Assembly: GCA_947085345.1 (NCBI GenBank)
Contig: CAMTWC010000037.1
Coordinates: forward strand, 15,086-79,085
Direction: 5' to 3'
DNA: 64,000 nt
From: Thiobacillus sp947085345
GTDB taxonomy: Bacteria; Pseudomonadota; Gammaproteobacteria; Burkholderiales; Thiobacillaceae
The position numbers were made by a program, and so were the translations under genes. Below the pieces are notes generated by a model. It saw only the letters and a list, made by a program, of their open reading frames with translations, did not search any database and was not told the DNA's origin. This document shows positions 52,442-61,181 of this stretch, piece by piece; the first letter of the stretch is position 1; every line of letters starts with the position of its first letter.

Positions 52442-53287
52442 TCATTTTCCTGCGAGGAACACGTGATCCACGCGGTCCCATTCAAAATCGTTCAGCAATT
52501 TGCGCAGTCTGCCGGGCATGCGGTGCAGATTGACGTAATGGCGGAAGCGCGTCTTCGCGGGAATGCCACGCTGGCGCGGCTGATCGGCGTCGAGTTCCCA
52601 GGGGTGGAAATAGAACATGCATGATGCCTGGTCCTGCGCGTTGACGCGTCGCAGCATCCAGCGCGACATCTGGTACGGCAGCAGGCGGAACCAGCCGCCG
52701 CCTGCCGCGGGCAGGTTGCGCCCCAGCAGCGGAAACGTGGTCGGCGGCAGTTCGAGTATGCCGGCCGCGCCGTTGGGACGGTGCGGAAAGCGCGGCGCAT
52801 CGGGTATGCCGTAATGGTCGTGTTTGACCGGGTAGATGCTGGAGCTGTACACATAACCGGCGTTTTCCAGTTCCTCGACCGCCCACCAGTTGTTCCGGTT
52901 GATGGAGAAGCTCGGTGCGCGGTAGCCACGCACGGCGACACCGCCGAGGTCTTCGAGGATGGCCTTGGCACGGGTGATGTCGTCGCGGAATTCGGCCGGG
53001 GTGAGGTCACTGGCGCGCTGGTGGCCGTAGCCGTGGCTGGCGAGTTCGTGGCCGTTGTCGACGATGCTTCGCACCACTTGCGGGTAGCGTTCGGCGATCC
53101 AGCCGAGGGTGAAGAAGGTGGCCCTGGAAGTGGCATCGTCAAGCAGGCCCAGAATCACGTCGACGTTGCGCTCGACCCGGCACGGCAGGCTGTCCCAGTC
53201 CTCGCGCCGGATGTGGGGGGCGAACGCCGAGACCTGGAAGTAGTCCTCGACGTCGATCGACATGGCATTTTTGATCCGCTCAGCCAT
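52442..53287 (-). CDS. XrtA-associated polysaccharide deacetylase
   Basis: A 281-residue NodB-homology deacetylase resembling TIGR03006 of exosortase A loci. The N-terminal SIDVEDYFQVSAFAP supplies the aspartates of motif 1. NGHELASHGYGHQRAS holds the metal-binding His-x3-His, and RGYRAPSFSI follows as motif 3. It has no signal peptide. Its start overlaps the wecB stop by 8 bases (53280-53287); a second in-frame ATG at 53263 is possible. It presumably N-deacetylates a sugar supplied via WecB. Confidence 0.92.
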   Translation of the reverse strand: MAERIKNAMSIDVEDYFQVSAFAPHIRREDWDSLPCRVERNVDVILGLLDDATSRATFFTLGWIAERYPQVVRSIVDNGHELASHGYGHQRASDLTPAEFRDDITRAKAILEDLGGVAVRGYRAPSFSINRNNWWAVEELENAGYVYSSSIYPVKHDHYGIPDAPRFPHRPNGAAGILELPPTTFPLLGRNLPAAGGGWFRLLPYQMSRWMLRRVNAQDQASCMFYFHPWELDADQPRQRGIPAKTRFRHYVNLHRMPGRLRKLLNDFEWDRVDHVFLAGK

Positions 53288-54389
53288 GCGCGATCCGCTT
53301 TCCCTTATGCGGCGGCAGCCAGCCTTTCAGCGTATGTGCGATGCGCATGGCCGCACGGCCATCCCAGAATTCCGGGATGCGGCCGGCCTTGCCGCTGCCC
53401 GCCATCACCTCGTTGAACGCCACACGGATCGCATCGGGGTCGGGGCCGACCAGGGTGTTGGTGCCCTCGGTGATGGTGATCGGACGTTCGGTGTTGTCGC
53501 GCAGGGTGAGGCAGGGCACGCCGAGCGCGGTGGTCTCTTCCTGAATGCCGCCGGAATCGGTGAGCACCAGTTTGGCGTCGCGCATCAGGCCAAGCATTTC
53601 CAGGTAGCCGACCGGCGGCAGGATGTGCAGGCCGCCGAGCTTGGCGGTGAAGCCGAACTTCTCGATGTTGCCGCGGGTGCGCGGATGCAGCGGCATCACC
53701 ACCGGCAGGCTGCGGTTGATTTCGGCGACCACGGCGAGCAGCGCGGCGAGCGTGTCGCGGTCGTCGACGTTGGACGGCCGGTGCAGGGTCAGCACCGCGT
53801 ACTGCGGCAGCGCGGCGCCGAGGGTCCGGCTCGCCGGCACCGCGCGATCGAGATTGCGGTACAGGGTATCGATCATCACGTTGCCGACGAACTCGACGCG
53901 TGCGGGATCGATGCCTTCGCGCACGAGGTTGGCCAGCGCGCTCTTTTCCGTGATGAACAGCAGATCGGAAACCTGGTCGGTCAGCACGCGGTTGATTTCT
54001 TCCGGCATGCCGCGGTCATAGCTGCGCAACCCGGCCTCGACGTGGATCACGCGCACGCCGCGCTTGGCCGCCACCAGCGCGCAGGCGAGGGTGGAGTTGA
54101 CGTCGCCGACCACCAGCACGGCCTGCGGCTGAGCGCTTTCGAGCACCGGCTCGAAGCGCTTCATCACCTCGGCGGTCTGCACCGCATGGCTGCCGGAACC
54201 GACTTCAAGATGATGGTCTGGACGCGGGATGCCAAGGTCGGCGAAGAAGCTGTCGCTCATCGCCGCGTCGTAATGCTGGCCGGTGTGCAGCAACTGCGCG
54301 GCAATGCCGGTTTCGGCCAGCGCGGCCATCACCGGGGCGATTTTCATGAAATTTGGGCGGGCGCCCGCGACGCATAAAACCTGGGTCAT
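53280..54389 (-). CDS. wecB: UDP-N-acetylglucosamine 2-epimerase (non-hydrolysing)
   Basis: WecB (369 residues) interconverts UDP-GlcNAc and UDP-ManNAc, supplying ManNAc or ManNAcA for polysaccharides. The N-terminal VAGARPNFMKIAPV is the UDP-binding motif. HTGQHYD, VVGDVNST, HVEAGLRSYD and TDSGGIQEE follow in the expected order with key His, Asp and Glu residues. It is 8 bases downstream of the ATPase gene and coupled to the deacetylase. Its presence suggests a ManNAc-type or other N-acetylhexosamine residue in the polymer. Confidence 0.95.
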   Translation of the reverse strand: MTQVLCVAGARPNFMKIAPVMAALAETGIAAQLLHTGQHYDAAMSDSFFADLGIPRPDHHLEVGSGSHAVQTAEVMKRFEPVLESAQPQAVLVVGDVNSTLACALVAAKRGVRVIHVEAGLRSYDRGMPEEINRVLTDQVSDLLFITEKSALANLVREGIDPARVEFVGNVMIDTLYRNLDRAVPASRTLGAALPQYAVLTLHRPSNVDDRDTLAALLAVVAEINRSLPVVMPLHPRTRGNIEKFGFTAKLGGLHILPPVGYLEMLGLMRDAKLVLTDSGGIQEETTALGVPCLTLRDNTERPITITEGTNTLVGPDPDAIRVAFNEVMAGSGKAGRIPEFWDGRAAMRIAHTLKGWLPPHKGKRIAHG

Positions 54390-54397
54390 GATCAGCC

Positions 54398-55429
54398 TTA
54401 ATGCGCGCTGTCTTGCCTGTCGGGCAACGCGTCTTCTTCTGCCGTGTTGCGCTCGCTGACGGCGTAGAGAATCTTGCGGACGATGGGCAGGATGCGGTTG
54501 ACCGAGCGCTCCAGCTGGTCGATGCGCTGCACCAGCCGCATGCTGTCTTCGTTGTGCAGCATGCCGCCTTCCTGCAGATGATTGTTGACGCCGGTGGCGC
54601 CGTGGTAGTCCTGATGCGCCACCTCGTTTTTCAGATCGGCAATCACCTCGGCGACCTCGGCCTCGCCGAAGTGATTCTTCTCTTCGAGAAACCCGAACAG
54701 CAGCAGGCGGTCGCAGGTGGTGTTCAGCCGTCGCGGAATCCCAGCGGTAAAGCGATGCAGCGCAGCAAAGGCTTCCGCATCGAAGGTGGGGTTGCCCTGC
54801 CAGCCGACGGTGCGCAGACGGTGCTCGATGTAGCCGCGCGTCTCGTCGGCATCGAGCGGTCCCAGGTGATAGGAGGCCACCACGCGCTGGCGCAGTTGCT
54901 GCATGTCGGGGCTTTGCAGGATGCCGCGGAATTCGGGTTGCCCGAGCAGAAAGGTCTGGATCAGCGAGCGTTCGTTGTTCTGGAAATTGGACAGCATGCG
55001 CAGCTCTTCCACCGCGCGCGGCGTCAGGTTCTGCGCCTCGTCCACCACCAGCAGCGTGCGCTTGCCCTGGCGGGCGGCCGCTGCCAGAAAGTCTTCCAGG
55101 TTCTTCAGCAGGGCCGACTTGGTCAGGCCCTCATGCTCCAGCCCGAACGAGGCGGCGACGCTGCGCAGCGTATCTTCGGCATCGAGCTGGGTCGACACCA
55201 GCTGTGCCGCGAGCAGATTCTGCGAGTCGAGCTGGCGGAAGAGATTGCGCACCAGCGTGGTTTTCCCCGCGCCGACTTCGCCGGTGATGACGATGAAGCC
55301 TTCGCCCAGCGACAGGCCGTAATCCAGATACGCCATCGCCCGCCGGTGCCCCTTGGAGCCGTAGAAAAAACGCGGATCGGGGTTGAGCTGGAACGGCTTG
55401 GCGCTGAAGCGGTAATAGTCTTCGTACAT
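54398..55429 (-). CDS. XrtA-associated ATPase (general secretion pathway A-like)
   Basis: An AAA-type ATPase of about 343 residues resembling TIGR03015. Walker A GEVGAGKTT is at residues 50-58 and Walker B LLVVDEAQNL about 75 residues later. The N-terminal YEDYYRFSAKPFQLNPDPRF is typical of ExeA-like proteins. A C-terminal coiled-coil-like segment (MRLVQRIDQLERSVNRIL) follows. The ATG at 55429 is used; the frame to 55498 lacks family residues. It is expected to act with the tyrosine kinase and beta-barrel in export or its regulation. Confidence 0.93.
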   Translation of the reverse strand: MYEDYYRFSAKPFQLNPDPRFFYGSKGHRRAMAYLDYGLSLGEGFIVITGEVGAGKTTLVRNLFRQLDSQNLLAAQLVSTQLDAEDTLRSVAASFGLEHEGLTKSALLKNLEDFLAAAARQGKRTLLVVDEAQNLTPRAVEELRMLSNFQNNERSLIQTFLLGQPEFRGILQSPDMQQLRQRVVASYHLGPLDADETRGYIEHRLRTVGWQGNPTFDAEAFAALHRFTAGIPRRLNTTCDRLLLFGFLEEKNHFGEAEVAEVIADLKNEVAHQDYHGATGVNNHLQEGGMLHNEDSMRLVQRIDQLERSVNRILPIVRKILYAVSERNTAEEDALPDRQDSAH

Positions 55430-55452
55430 GGACGTCCGTTGTCTCTGAGTGA

Positions 55453-55496
55453 GGCACAGCCGGTGTGCCCGCGTAATGCGTAGCAACCGCTGTGCC
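55453..55496. other. Hairpin-forming intergenic sequence
   Basis: GGCACA (55453-55458) pairs perfectly with TGTGCC (55464-55469), and GGCACAG (55453-55459) can pair instead with CTGTGCC (55490-55496). The two structures exclude each other. There is no T run, so this is not a simple terminator. It separates the beta-barrel gene from the ATPase gene. Confidence 0.4.
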
Positions 55497-55511
55497 ATGC
55501 CGGAAGATCGG

Positions 55512-57098
55512 TCAGAAGCGCATGTTGACCGTAGCCGTGAGCCTGTTTTCTTCGTAATCGGCCGTCGCCACGTTTGAATCCCGTTGGATATGGCGAATTG
55601 TCAACGCGCCGCTGAGATCCTCGGCGAACTGATGGTTGAGGCCGAAGCTCAGTCTCCAAATACCATCATCTCGCGCCGTGCTGCCGGTCAATGCAGCGTC
55701 CGCGCTATTGCGGGTGAGCGACAGGCTGCCGTTGGCGGTGGTTCTTGGCGACAAGCGGTAGCTGACGGACCCTGTTACTCCCTGTCTATGATCCTGGGCA
55801 TCGCCAAGTTGTTGGTAGAGGCGTTTGGTGTCATGTGCAGACAGTCCAAACCCCAATCTGCCGATATCCCAAGACACTCCCGCAGTTAGATTCTTGATGA
55901 TGAAAATGCCCTTGGCTATTCCGATATTCAGCAAGCCAGCATCGATCAGGTCCTCAATCGGGATATTGAGTTCTTCGTGGAAAAAATTGGCCAGCTGGCC
56001 CGCAGTGATCGGCCCCTTACAGTCCGGATCGGGTGGCGAAGCGGCCTCGACAGGCATTCCATCGCATGCCCAGAAAATGCGGCTGCTTTCCTTCAGGAGC
56101 TGCTGCGTAATATCGCTGACATCCTCGTAATAGCGCACCGTCCATTGCGACAGGCGCGTGCGATGGCTGCCTGCCAGGCTGTAGGTGCGGCCGAAATAGC
56201 GCTCGCCCACCGAGGCCTCGACGCTGGTTCGGCGCGTGGGCGACCAGCCAAAGCCGACGCTGTAGGACGAGCCGTCGGTTCCGGTCGCACTGAGGTAGTC
56301 GTTCCAGTCCTGGCCCACGGTGCCGAACACCCGGAACTTGCGGGTCAGTGCATAGCCGACCGTGGCGCTGGCGCGCTCGAAGGTGGTATCGGCGAGGTTG
56401 CGATTTTCCGCCTTGCGGATGGAGTAATTGAGCCCCCAGCTGAGGTCGGTGAAACGGGTACCACTGGTCAGCCCCGCCGTGAATGCATTCACGCTGGACC
56501 TGGCGGCGACGTCATTCTCGAAAATCGCGCCGCTGGCGGTGTAGCGCGCCAGCGCATTGGCGAAGGTTCCGAGACGCTTTTGAATGTATGGGCTGATCGA
56601 GTAGGTGCTGACGGTGGCGCGGTTGGCGCTGTTGATTTCGGCTTCGGCGGGCGAACCGAACAGCGAAATCAGTTCCTGCGAGACGCGCGCGCTGCCGTCG
56701 ATGAACAGGAAATCCTCGACCAGTTCGGCATTGCCGACGGCGTTCAGGTTGTGTTTCAGGTCAGTGCTTTCGTTCTCACCGAAACGCGCCACGCCCCTGA
56801 GGCCATAGTGCAGGGTGGCCTGCACCCGGCGCGACCCTTGCGAACTCAGGGTAAAGCCCGGCATCACGCTGAGGATCAGCGCATCCTCTGGATCGGACTC
56901 ACTCTGGTTGGCATTGTCAGTGTAGGTGGCCGTCGCGCCAATGCTGGGCTCGAAGCGCCAGTCGAGGGCATGCGCAGTCGATGCGAACGCCATTGCCATG
57001 AATACAGAAAAAGCGCCTGCCAGGGGCGCTCGACCGTGCGGCGCCGTCTCGGCGCTGCGTGGGTGTAGCTTATTTGCCGTAACTGCCATAGTAACCAT
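55512..57098 (-). CDS. XrtA-associated outer membrane beta-barrel protein
   Basis: A 528-residue protein resembling TIGR03016. It has a signal sequence ending MAMAFASTAHA (near residue 44), then alternating hydrophobic and polar strands with frequent aromatic ends, such as WRFEPSIGATATYTDNANQ and LSWGLNYSIRKAEN. The C-terminal TATVNMRF ends in Phe, as outer-membrane barrels do. It probably acts as the outer-membrane component or porin for the exopolysaccharide. The start is uncertain (57098 or 57089), and both overlap the kinase gene's Tyr-rich end. Confidence 0.9.
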   Translation of the reverse strand: MVTMAVTANKLHPRSAETAPHGRAPLAGAFSVFMAMAFASTAHALDWRFEPSIGATATYTDNANQSESDPEDALILSVMPGFTLSSQGSRRVQATLHYGLRGVARFGENESTDLKHNLNAVGNAELVEDFLFIDGSARVSQELISLFGSPAEAEINSANRATVSTYSISPYIQKRLGTFANALARYTASGAIFENDVAARSSVNAFTAGLTSGTRFTDLSWGLNYSIRKAENRNLADTTFERASATVGYALTRKFRVFGTVGQDWNDYLSATGTDGSSYSVGFGWSPTRRTSVEASVGERYFGRTYSLAGSHRTRLSQWTVRYYEDVSDITQQLLKESSRIFWACDGMPVEAASPPDPDCKGPITAGQLANFFHEELNIPIEDLIDAGLLNIGIAKGIFIIKNLTAGVSWDIGRLGFGLSAHDTKRLYQQLGDAQDHRQGVTGSVSYRLSPRTTANGSLSLTRNSADAALTGSTARDDGIWRLSFGLNHQFAEDLSGALTIRHIQRDSNVATADYEENRLTATVNMRF

Positions 57099-58011
57099 AG
57101 TAATAATCTGCGCCCGGGGTCGGTGTGGTTTTGTTCAGCAACATGCCCACCACTTCACATGACTGGATGTGACTGAGCGCTTCGCGCACAGCCTCCTGCG
57201 AGGTTCTTTCGGCTTCCACCACCATGACGATCTGCCCCATGTGGGTAGCCAGCACGCTCGATTCGCTGGTTGCCAGCAAGGGCGGTGAGTCGAACAGGAT
57301 GATGCGGTCCGGGTAGCGGTTACCGATGTCCTCGACCAGGCGGCTCATGGCAGCGCTCGCCAGCAGTTCGGTCGCGCGTTTGTAGGTGCGGCCGGCGGGC
57401 AGCACCGTCAGCTTGGCGATGTCGGTCTTGATCAGCACGTCGGACAGCTTCAGGTCCTTGTCCTGCAGCACGTCGAGCAGGCCCTTGTCGGCATGGATGC
57501 CGAGATATTCCGGGATATGCGGCTTGGCGACGTCGGCGTCGATCAGCAGCACGGTGCGGTCCATTTCCATCGCCATCGAAATGGCGAGGTTGATGGCGCA
57601 GAAGCTTTTGCCCTCGCCCGGAAGCGAACTGGTAATCATGATGAGGTTGCCGTTCCTGACCCGCGCGGTGCCCTGGCCGAAGGCATTGGCAATCAGCGGG
57701 CGTTTGATGATACGGAACTCTTCGGCAACCTGACTTTTTTCGGCGTCCGGTGCCACCACACCCATCCGGTGCAGGCGCGTCAGGTTGATCGACTGCACCT
57801 GGCTGCCGCCTTCCATTGCGAGGGTATCCGGATCATTGAACATCGGCTCGACCGGCGTGGCGACAAAGGGGGCGGCGTGGCTGCTGCGCTGCTTGTTGAG
57901 CGCGCTTTCAATCAGGCTGGCATCCTGGCCGGAATGGCTGTCGCCGCCCCGGGAGGCCGGCTGGGGAGTGCCTGCGCCAATCTTGCCGGCCGCTTTTTCA
58001 ATAATGCTCAT
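57070..58011 (-). CDS. XrtA-associated tyrosine kinase (BY-kinase)
   Basis: A 313-residue BY-kinase resembling TIGR03018. Walker A is ITSSLPGEGKS (about residues 126-136), Walker A' is VLLIDADVAKP and Walker B is IILFDSPPLL. The C-terminal tail YYYGYYGSYGK carries six tyrosines in eleven residues, the autophosphorylation cluster that regulates polymer length in Wzc-type systems. Here the membrane part is a separate gene, the chain-length protein upstream, 8 bases away. The tail overlaps the beta-barrel gene start. Confidence 0.95.
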   Translation of the reverse strand: MSIIEKAAGKIGAGTPQPASRGGDSHSGQDASLIESALNKQRSSHAAPFVATPVEPMFNDPDTLAMEGGSQVQSINLTRLHRMGVVAPDAEKSQVAEEFRIIKRPLIANAFGQGTARVRNGNLIMITSSLPGEGKSFCAINLAISMAMEMDRTVLLIDADVAKPHIPEYLGIHADKGLLDVLQDKDLKLSDVLIKTDIAKLTVLPAGRTYKRATELLASAAMSRLVEDIGNRYPDRIILFDSPPLLATSESSVLATHMGQIVMVVEAERTSQEAVREALSHIQSCEVVGMLLNKTTPTPGADYYYGYYGSYGK

Positions 58012-58019
58012 GGTTTCTC

Positions 58020-59555
58020 CTAGCCGGCACGCGATACGACCAGTTGCAGGATCATCACCGCGCCATACGCGGCGATCAGACTGCCCAGTGCGGCCGCATA
58101 GGTCAGCAGACCCTTGCGTTTGCGGCGCTGGGATTCAGGGGTTTCCACCCGCGATACCGCGCCCAGCAGCGGCAGTCCGGTCAGTTCGCGCAGGACGCGG
58201 CGGTCGGTGACGGTGCGGCGCAACTGGCTCAGCAGGAAGGCCACCGCAATACCGGCGACGAGCCCGCCCAGGGTCACCAGCGACAGCAGCAGCGGACGGT
58301 TCGGCCATGCCGGATTGCTCGGCACAAAGGGCGGATCGATCACGCGGAAGTCGACGGTGTCGGTCTTGCTCTCGACCTCGCCCGACATGGTGACGGATTC
58401 GCGGCGCGCGAGCAGGGCATCGTAGTTCTGCCGGTAGACGCCGTAGTCGCGCGTCAGCTGGGTGTATTCCTGCTCCACCTGGGGAATCATGTTGGAGGCG
58501 TTGCGCAGCTCGCCATAACGGCGCTGATATTCGGCCACCCGCGCACCCAGCGAGGACACCGTGGCATCCGCCTCGGCGATGGCAATGGTGAGCTGCTGAT
58601 AGACCGGATTCTGGATCCGGGCGCCCGCCGGATCGGCTTTGCGATCGGCCAGGTCGATTTTCTTCTGTGCCTGAAGTTTCTCGATCAGGCGCTTGGTCGA
58701 CTGGATATCGGGGTGCAGGTCGGTGTATTGCAGCCGCAATTGATCCATCTGCTTTTCGAGCGCCTGGATGCGTCCGTCGATTTCGCCATGGGTCGATACC
58801 GCTGCGGCCGCGGCCGTCAGTTCCGGCTCCTCATCGGCCAGCTGGCGCTTGAGCTGGTTGCGGCGGTTGATCGCTTCCTGCTGGTCCAGCTGGGCCTGGC
58901 GCAGCTGCGCCGAGGCCTCGGCCAGCTTGGCGTAGTAGTCACCGCCCTGCCCCGGCATCATGCCGATGTGCTTGCGCTTGAATTCGGTCAGCGCGTTTTC
59001 GGCGTCGGTGAGCTTCTGCTGGTATTGCTGCAACTGCTCTTCGATAAAGCGCGCCGAACTGGAAATATCCTGGCGGGTTTTGCCGAGGCTGGTCTCGACA
59101 AAAATGGTCAGCAGCGACTGCACCACTTTCTTCGCCAGGTCGCCATCGGCGTCCTGATAACTGATGGTGTAGAGGTTTTCGCGCCCGGCGTCGGCAATCG
59201 ATATCTTGCTCGCCAGGCCGTCCAGCATTGCCTCGGTCTGCTCGGGGGTTTTGGCCTTCACGTCCAGATCGGTCATGCGCGCGACCTTTTCCAGGGTCGG
59301 CCGGCTGACCAGCTGGCGCGTCATCAGCTTGATCTGCTGCTCGATGTTCGGCTGTGCGGCCAAACCCGACAACAGCGGTTTCAGCAGGGTTTGGGTGTCC
59401 ACATAGACGCGCGCCGACGCCTCATAGCGGTCGGGGATCATCATCACCCAGGTCCAGCCGACGATGCACACCAGCCAGGCCACCACCACGCCCCACCAGC
59501 GCCGGCGCCAGGCGGCCTTGGCGTACCCCAGAATTTGCTGCAGCACTTGATCCAT
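58020..59555 (-). CDS. XrtA-associated chain-length determinant (Wzz-like)
   Basis: A 511-residue polysaccharide co-polymerase resembling TIGR03007. One membrane segment is near residues 21-40, and a large periplasmic part contains long coiled coils (SARFIEEQLQQYQQKLTDAE, QLDQQEAINRRNQLKRQ). A second membrane segment is near residues 425-445 and a third near residue 490. PPFVPSNPAWPNR before the second membrane segment is the typical Pro-rich motif. It sets polymer chain length with the kinase. Confidence 0.95.
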   Translation of the reverse strand: MDQVLQQILGYAKAAWRRRWWGVVVAWLVCIVGWTWVMMIPDRYEASARVYVDTQTLLKPLLSGLAAQPNIEQQIKLMTRQLVSRPTLEKVARMTDLDVKAKTPEQTEAMLDGLASKISIADAGRENLYTISYQDADGDLAKKVVQSLLTIFVETSLGKTRQDISSSARFIEEQLQQYQQKLTDAENALTEFKRKHIGMMPGQGGDYYAKLAEASAQLRQAQLDQQEAINRRNQLKRQLADEEPELTAAAAAVSTHGEIDGRIQALEKQMDQLRLQYTDLHPDIQSTKRLIEKLQAQKKIDLADRKADPAGARIQNPVYQQLTIAIAEADATVSSLGARVAEYQRRYGELRNASNMIPQVEQEYTQLTRDYGVYRQNYDALLARRESVTMSGEVESKTDTVDFRVIDPPFVPSNPAWPNRPLLLSLVTLGGLVAGIAVAFLLSQLRRTVTDRRVLRELTGLPLLGAVSRVETPESQRRKRKGLLTYAAALGSLIAAYGAVMILQLVVSRAG

Positions 59556-59603
59556 GCGTACCTTCCATCAAAAAGCACCCGACAGCCTGCGGTTTGGGCA
59601 CAA

Positions 59604-59621
59604 GCGCCGCAAAAGCGGCGC
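59604..59621 (-). other. Perfect intergenic hairpin between export and chain-length genes
   Basis: GCGCCGC (59604-59610) and GCGGCGC (59615-59621) form a perfect stem around a four-base loop. On the minus strand it lies 8 bases past the export-gene stop at 59630 and about 50 bases before the chain-length start. No T tract follows, so it more likely protects the upstream message or damps read-through than terminates. Confidence 0.5.
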
Positions 59622-59629
59622 GGACACAC

Positions 59630-60253
59630 TCAGAACAGGCTTTCAGGCACCACCAGCACATCGCCCGGACGCATGTCGACGTTGGCCGAAATGTCGCCGC
59701 CTTTCAACAGGTCTTCCAGGCGCACGCCCAGGCGTTCCTGTTTGCCGTCCACGGTACGCAGGATGTAGGCCTTGTTGCCCGCTGCAAAATCGGTGATGCC
59801 GCCGACCGCAATCATCAGGTCGATCAAGCTCATTTTTTCACGGTAGTTGAGCGCCTGCGGTTTGGCCGCCTCGCCGATCACGCGGAGCTGCTGGTCAAAT
59901 GGACCGGTGCCGCCGGCGACGATGACGGTGACGATGGGCTCCTGGATATATTTGGCCAGCGCCTTTTCAATATCGCGCGCCAGTTGGGTGGGGGTCTTGC
60001 CGGAGGCCTGGAGGTCCTCGATCAGGTTCATGGTCATCTTGCCGTCGGGGCGTACCGGGAAGCTGCCGGACACCTCGGGATTACGCCAGACGAACACATT
60101 GACCGAATCGCCCGGGCCGACCAGATAATTCCAGTCAAACTGCCCGGTACGCTCGGGAGCAGGCGGATAAGTCGGCGTGCTGGTGCAGCCTGCCAGGGCA
60201 GCCATGGCCAACACCACGCCCGTACGTGCGATGTGCTTCTTGATGGTAAACAT
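59630..60253 (-). CDS. XrtA-associated polysaccharide export lipoprotein (Wza-like)
   Basis: A 207-residue outer-membrane export lipoprotein resembling TIGR03027. A lipobox (AALAGC, lipidated C23) ends the signal peptide, then the poly-export domain starts with YLVGPGDSVNVFVWRNPEVSG, and VRPDGKMTMNLIEDL follows. The ATG at 60253 has GGGAGG 6 bases upstream, whereas a GTG at 60259 would touch that site. It is the first gene of block C, about 80 bases downstream of the expected start from the sigma-54 promoter. It forms the outer-membrane exit with the beta-barrel. Confidence 0.95.
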   Translation of the reverse strand: MFTIKKHIARTGVVLAMAALAGCTSTPTYPPAPERTGQFDWNYLVGPGDSVNVFVWRNPEVSGSFPVRPDGKMTMNLIEDLQASGKTPTQLARDIEKALAKYIQEPIVTVIVAGGTGPFDQQLRVIGEAAKPQALNYREKMSLIDLMIAVGGITDFAAGNKAYILRTVDGKQERLGVRLEDLLKGGDISANVDMRPGDVLVVPESLF

Positions 60254-60342
60254 GTCCACCCTCCCTTTAATTAATATGCAGTTAATCCGCCAGCATTATG
60301 CCAGAGCGAATTTAAAAACTAGTCTTATCTTCAGAGACTGCA

Positions 60343-60358
60343 AGCAAGCCCCAGGCCA
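60343..60358 (-). promoter_or_regulatory. Putative sigma-54 (RpoN) promoter of the XrtA block
   Basis: On the minus strand TGGCCTGGGGCTTGCT matches TGGCACG-N4-TTGCW with exact GG-N10-GC spacing and a perfect TTGCT -12 element. Transcription would start near 60331. XrtA operons are known to be controlled by PrsK/PrsR and RpoN, which supports the assignment. No activator gene is in the window. Confidence 0.65.
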
Positions 60359-60480
60359 AACCATAAACCGACCAGCAGCCTTGACCATCAAGGATCCGCC
60401 ACGCCGCGCAGACGTCCGGGGCGTTGGCAATCCGACAAGGATGTCGCAAGCCCGACGTCTGCCGCGGTATCATGTTGCCG

Positions 60481-60867
60481 ATGAGCCAGCATGCAATTGA
60501 CAACCTCGACACCCTGCGCCTGCGCATCCGCGAGTTCGCTCAGGCGCGCGCATGGGAACGCTACCACACCCCGAAGAACCTGGTGATGGCGCTGTCCGTG
60601 GAAGCGGCGGAACTGCTGGAACCCTTCCAGTGGCTGACCCCGGAGCAAAGCCAGCACCTGAGCGCCGAGCAGCACGAAGCAGTGCGCCAGGAGATCGCCG
60701 ACGTGCTGATCTACCTGGCCCGGCTGGCCGACCTGCTGGACATCGACCTGCTCGACGCCGCCGCCGACAAGCTGGCGCTCAATGCGCGCAAGTACCCGGT
60801 CGAAAAATCGCACGGCAACGCCATCAAATATACGGCCAACCAACTCAATCAAGACAACCCAGAATGA
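60481..60867 (+). CDS. MazG-like nucleotide pyrophosphohydrolase
   Basis: A protein of about 128 residues of the MazG/dCTP-pyrophosphatase (all-alpha NTP-PPase) type. The metal-binding pattern is visible as EAAELLEPFQW (E-x-x-E region) and EIADVLIYLARLAD (E-x-x-D). Family members hydrolyse non-canonical or excess nucleoside triphosphates to monophosphates. ATGs at 60472 and 60481 are both possible. The gene ends in a TGA overlapping the ferredoxin ATG (60864-60867). Confidence 0.85.
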   Translation: MSQHAIDNLDTLRLRIREFAQARAWERYHTPKNLVMALSVEAAELLEPFQWLTPEQSQHLSAEQHEAVRQEIADVLIYLARLADLLDIDLLDAAADKLALNARKYPVEKSHGNAIKYTANQLNQDNPE

Positions 60868-61181
60868 CTGACCTGTACTTCAAGCACCACGTTTTTTTCT
60901 GCACCAACCAGCGCGAAGACGGCGCCAAATGCTGCGGCGCCGCCGGCGGCCAGCACATGCGCGATTACCTGAAGCAAAAGGTCAAGCACGCCAACCTCAA
61001 TGGCGAAGGAAAATGCCGCATCAACAGTGCCGGCTGCCTCGACCGCTGCGACGAAGGCCCGCTGCTGGTCATCTATCCCGAAGGCGTCTGGTACACCTAT
61101 GTGGACGAGGCCGACATCGATGAAATCTTCGAGGTCCACCTCAAGCAGGGGCGTATCGTCGAACGCTTGCAGCTGAAGTGA
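60864..61181 (+). CDS. Thioredoxin-like [2Fe-2S] ferredoxin
   Basis: A 105-residue protein of the thioredoxin-like [2Fe-2S] ferredoxin family. Cluster ligands are probably C13 (VFFCTN), C23 or C24 (AKCCGAAGG), C58 and C62 (AGCLDRCDEGP), with C51 extra. The C-terminal LLVIYPEGVWYTYVDEADIDEI is typical of the family. Its partner is unknown. Both ends overlap neighbours (ATGA and GTGA), so it is cotranslated with the MazG-like and hydrolase genes. Confidence 0.85.
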   Translation: MTDLYFKHHVFFCTNQREDGAKCCGAAGGQHMRDYLKQKVKHANLNGEGKCRINSAGCLDRCDEGPLLVIYPEGVWYTYVDEADIDEIFEVHLKQGRIVERLQLK

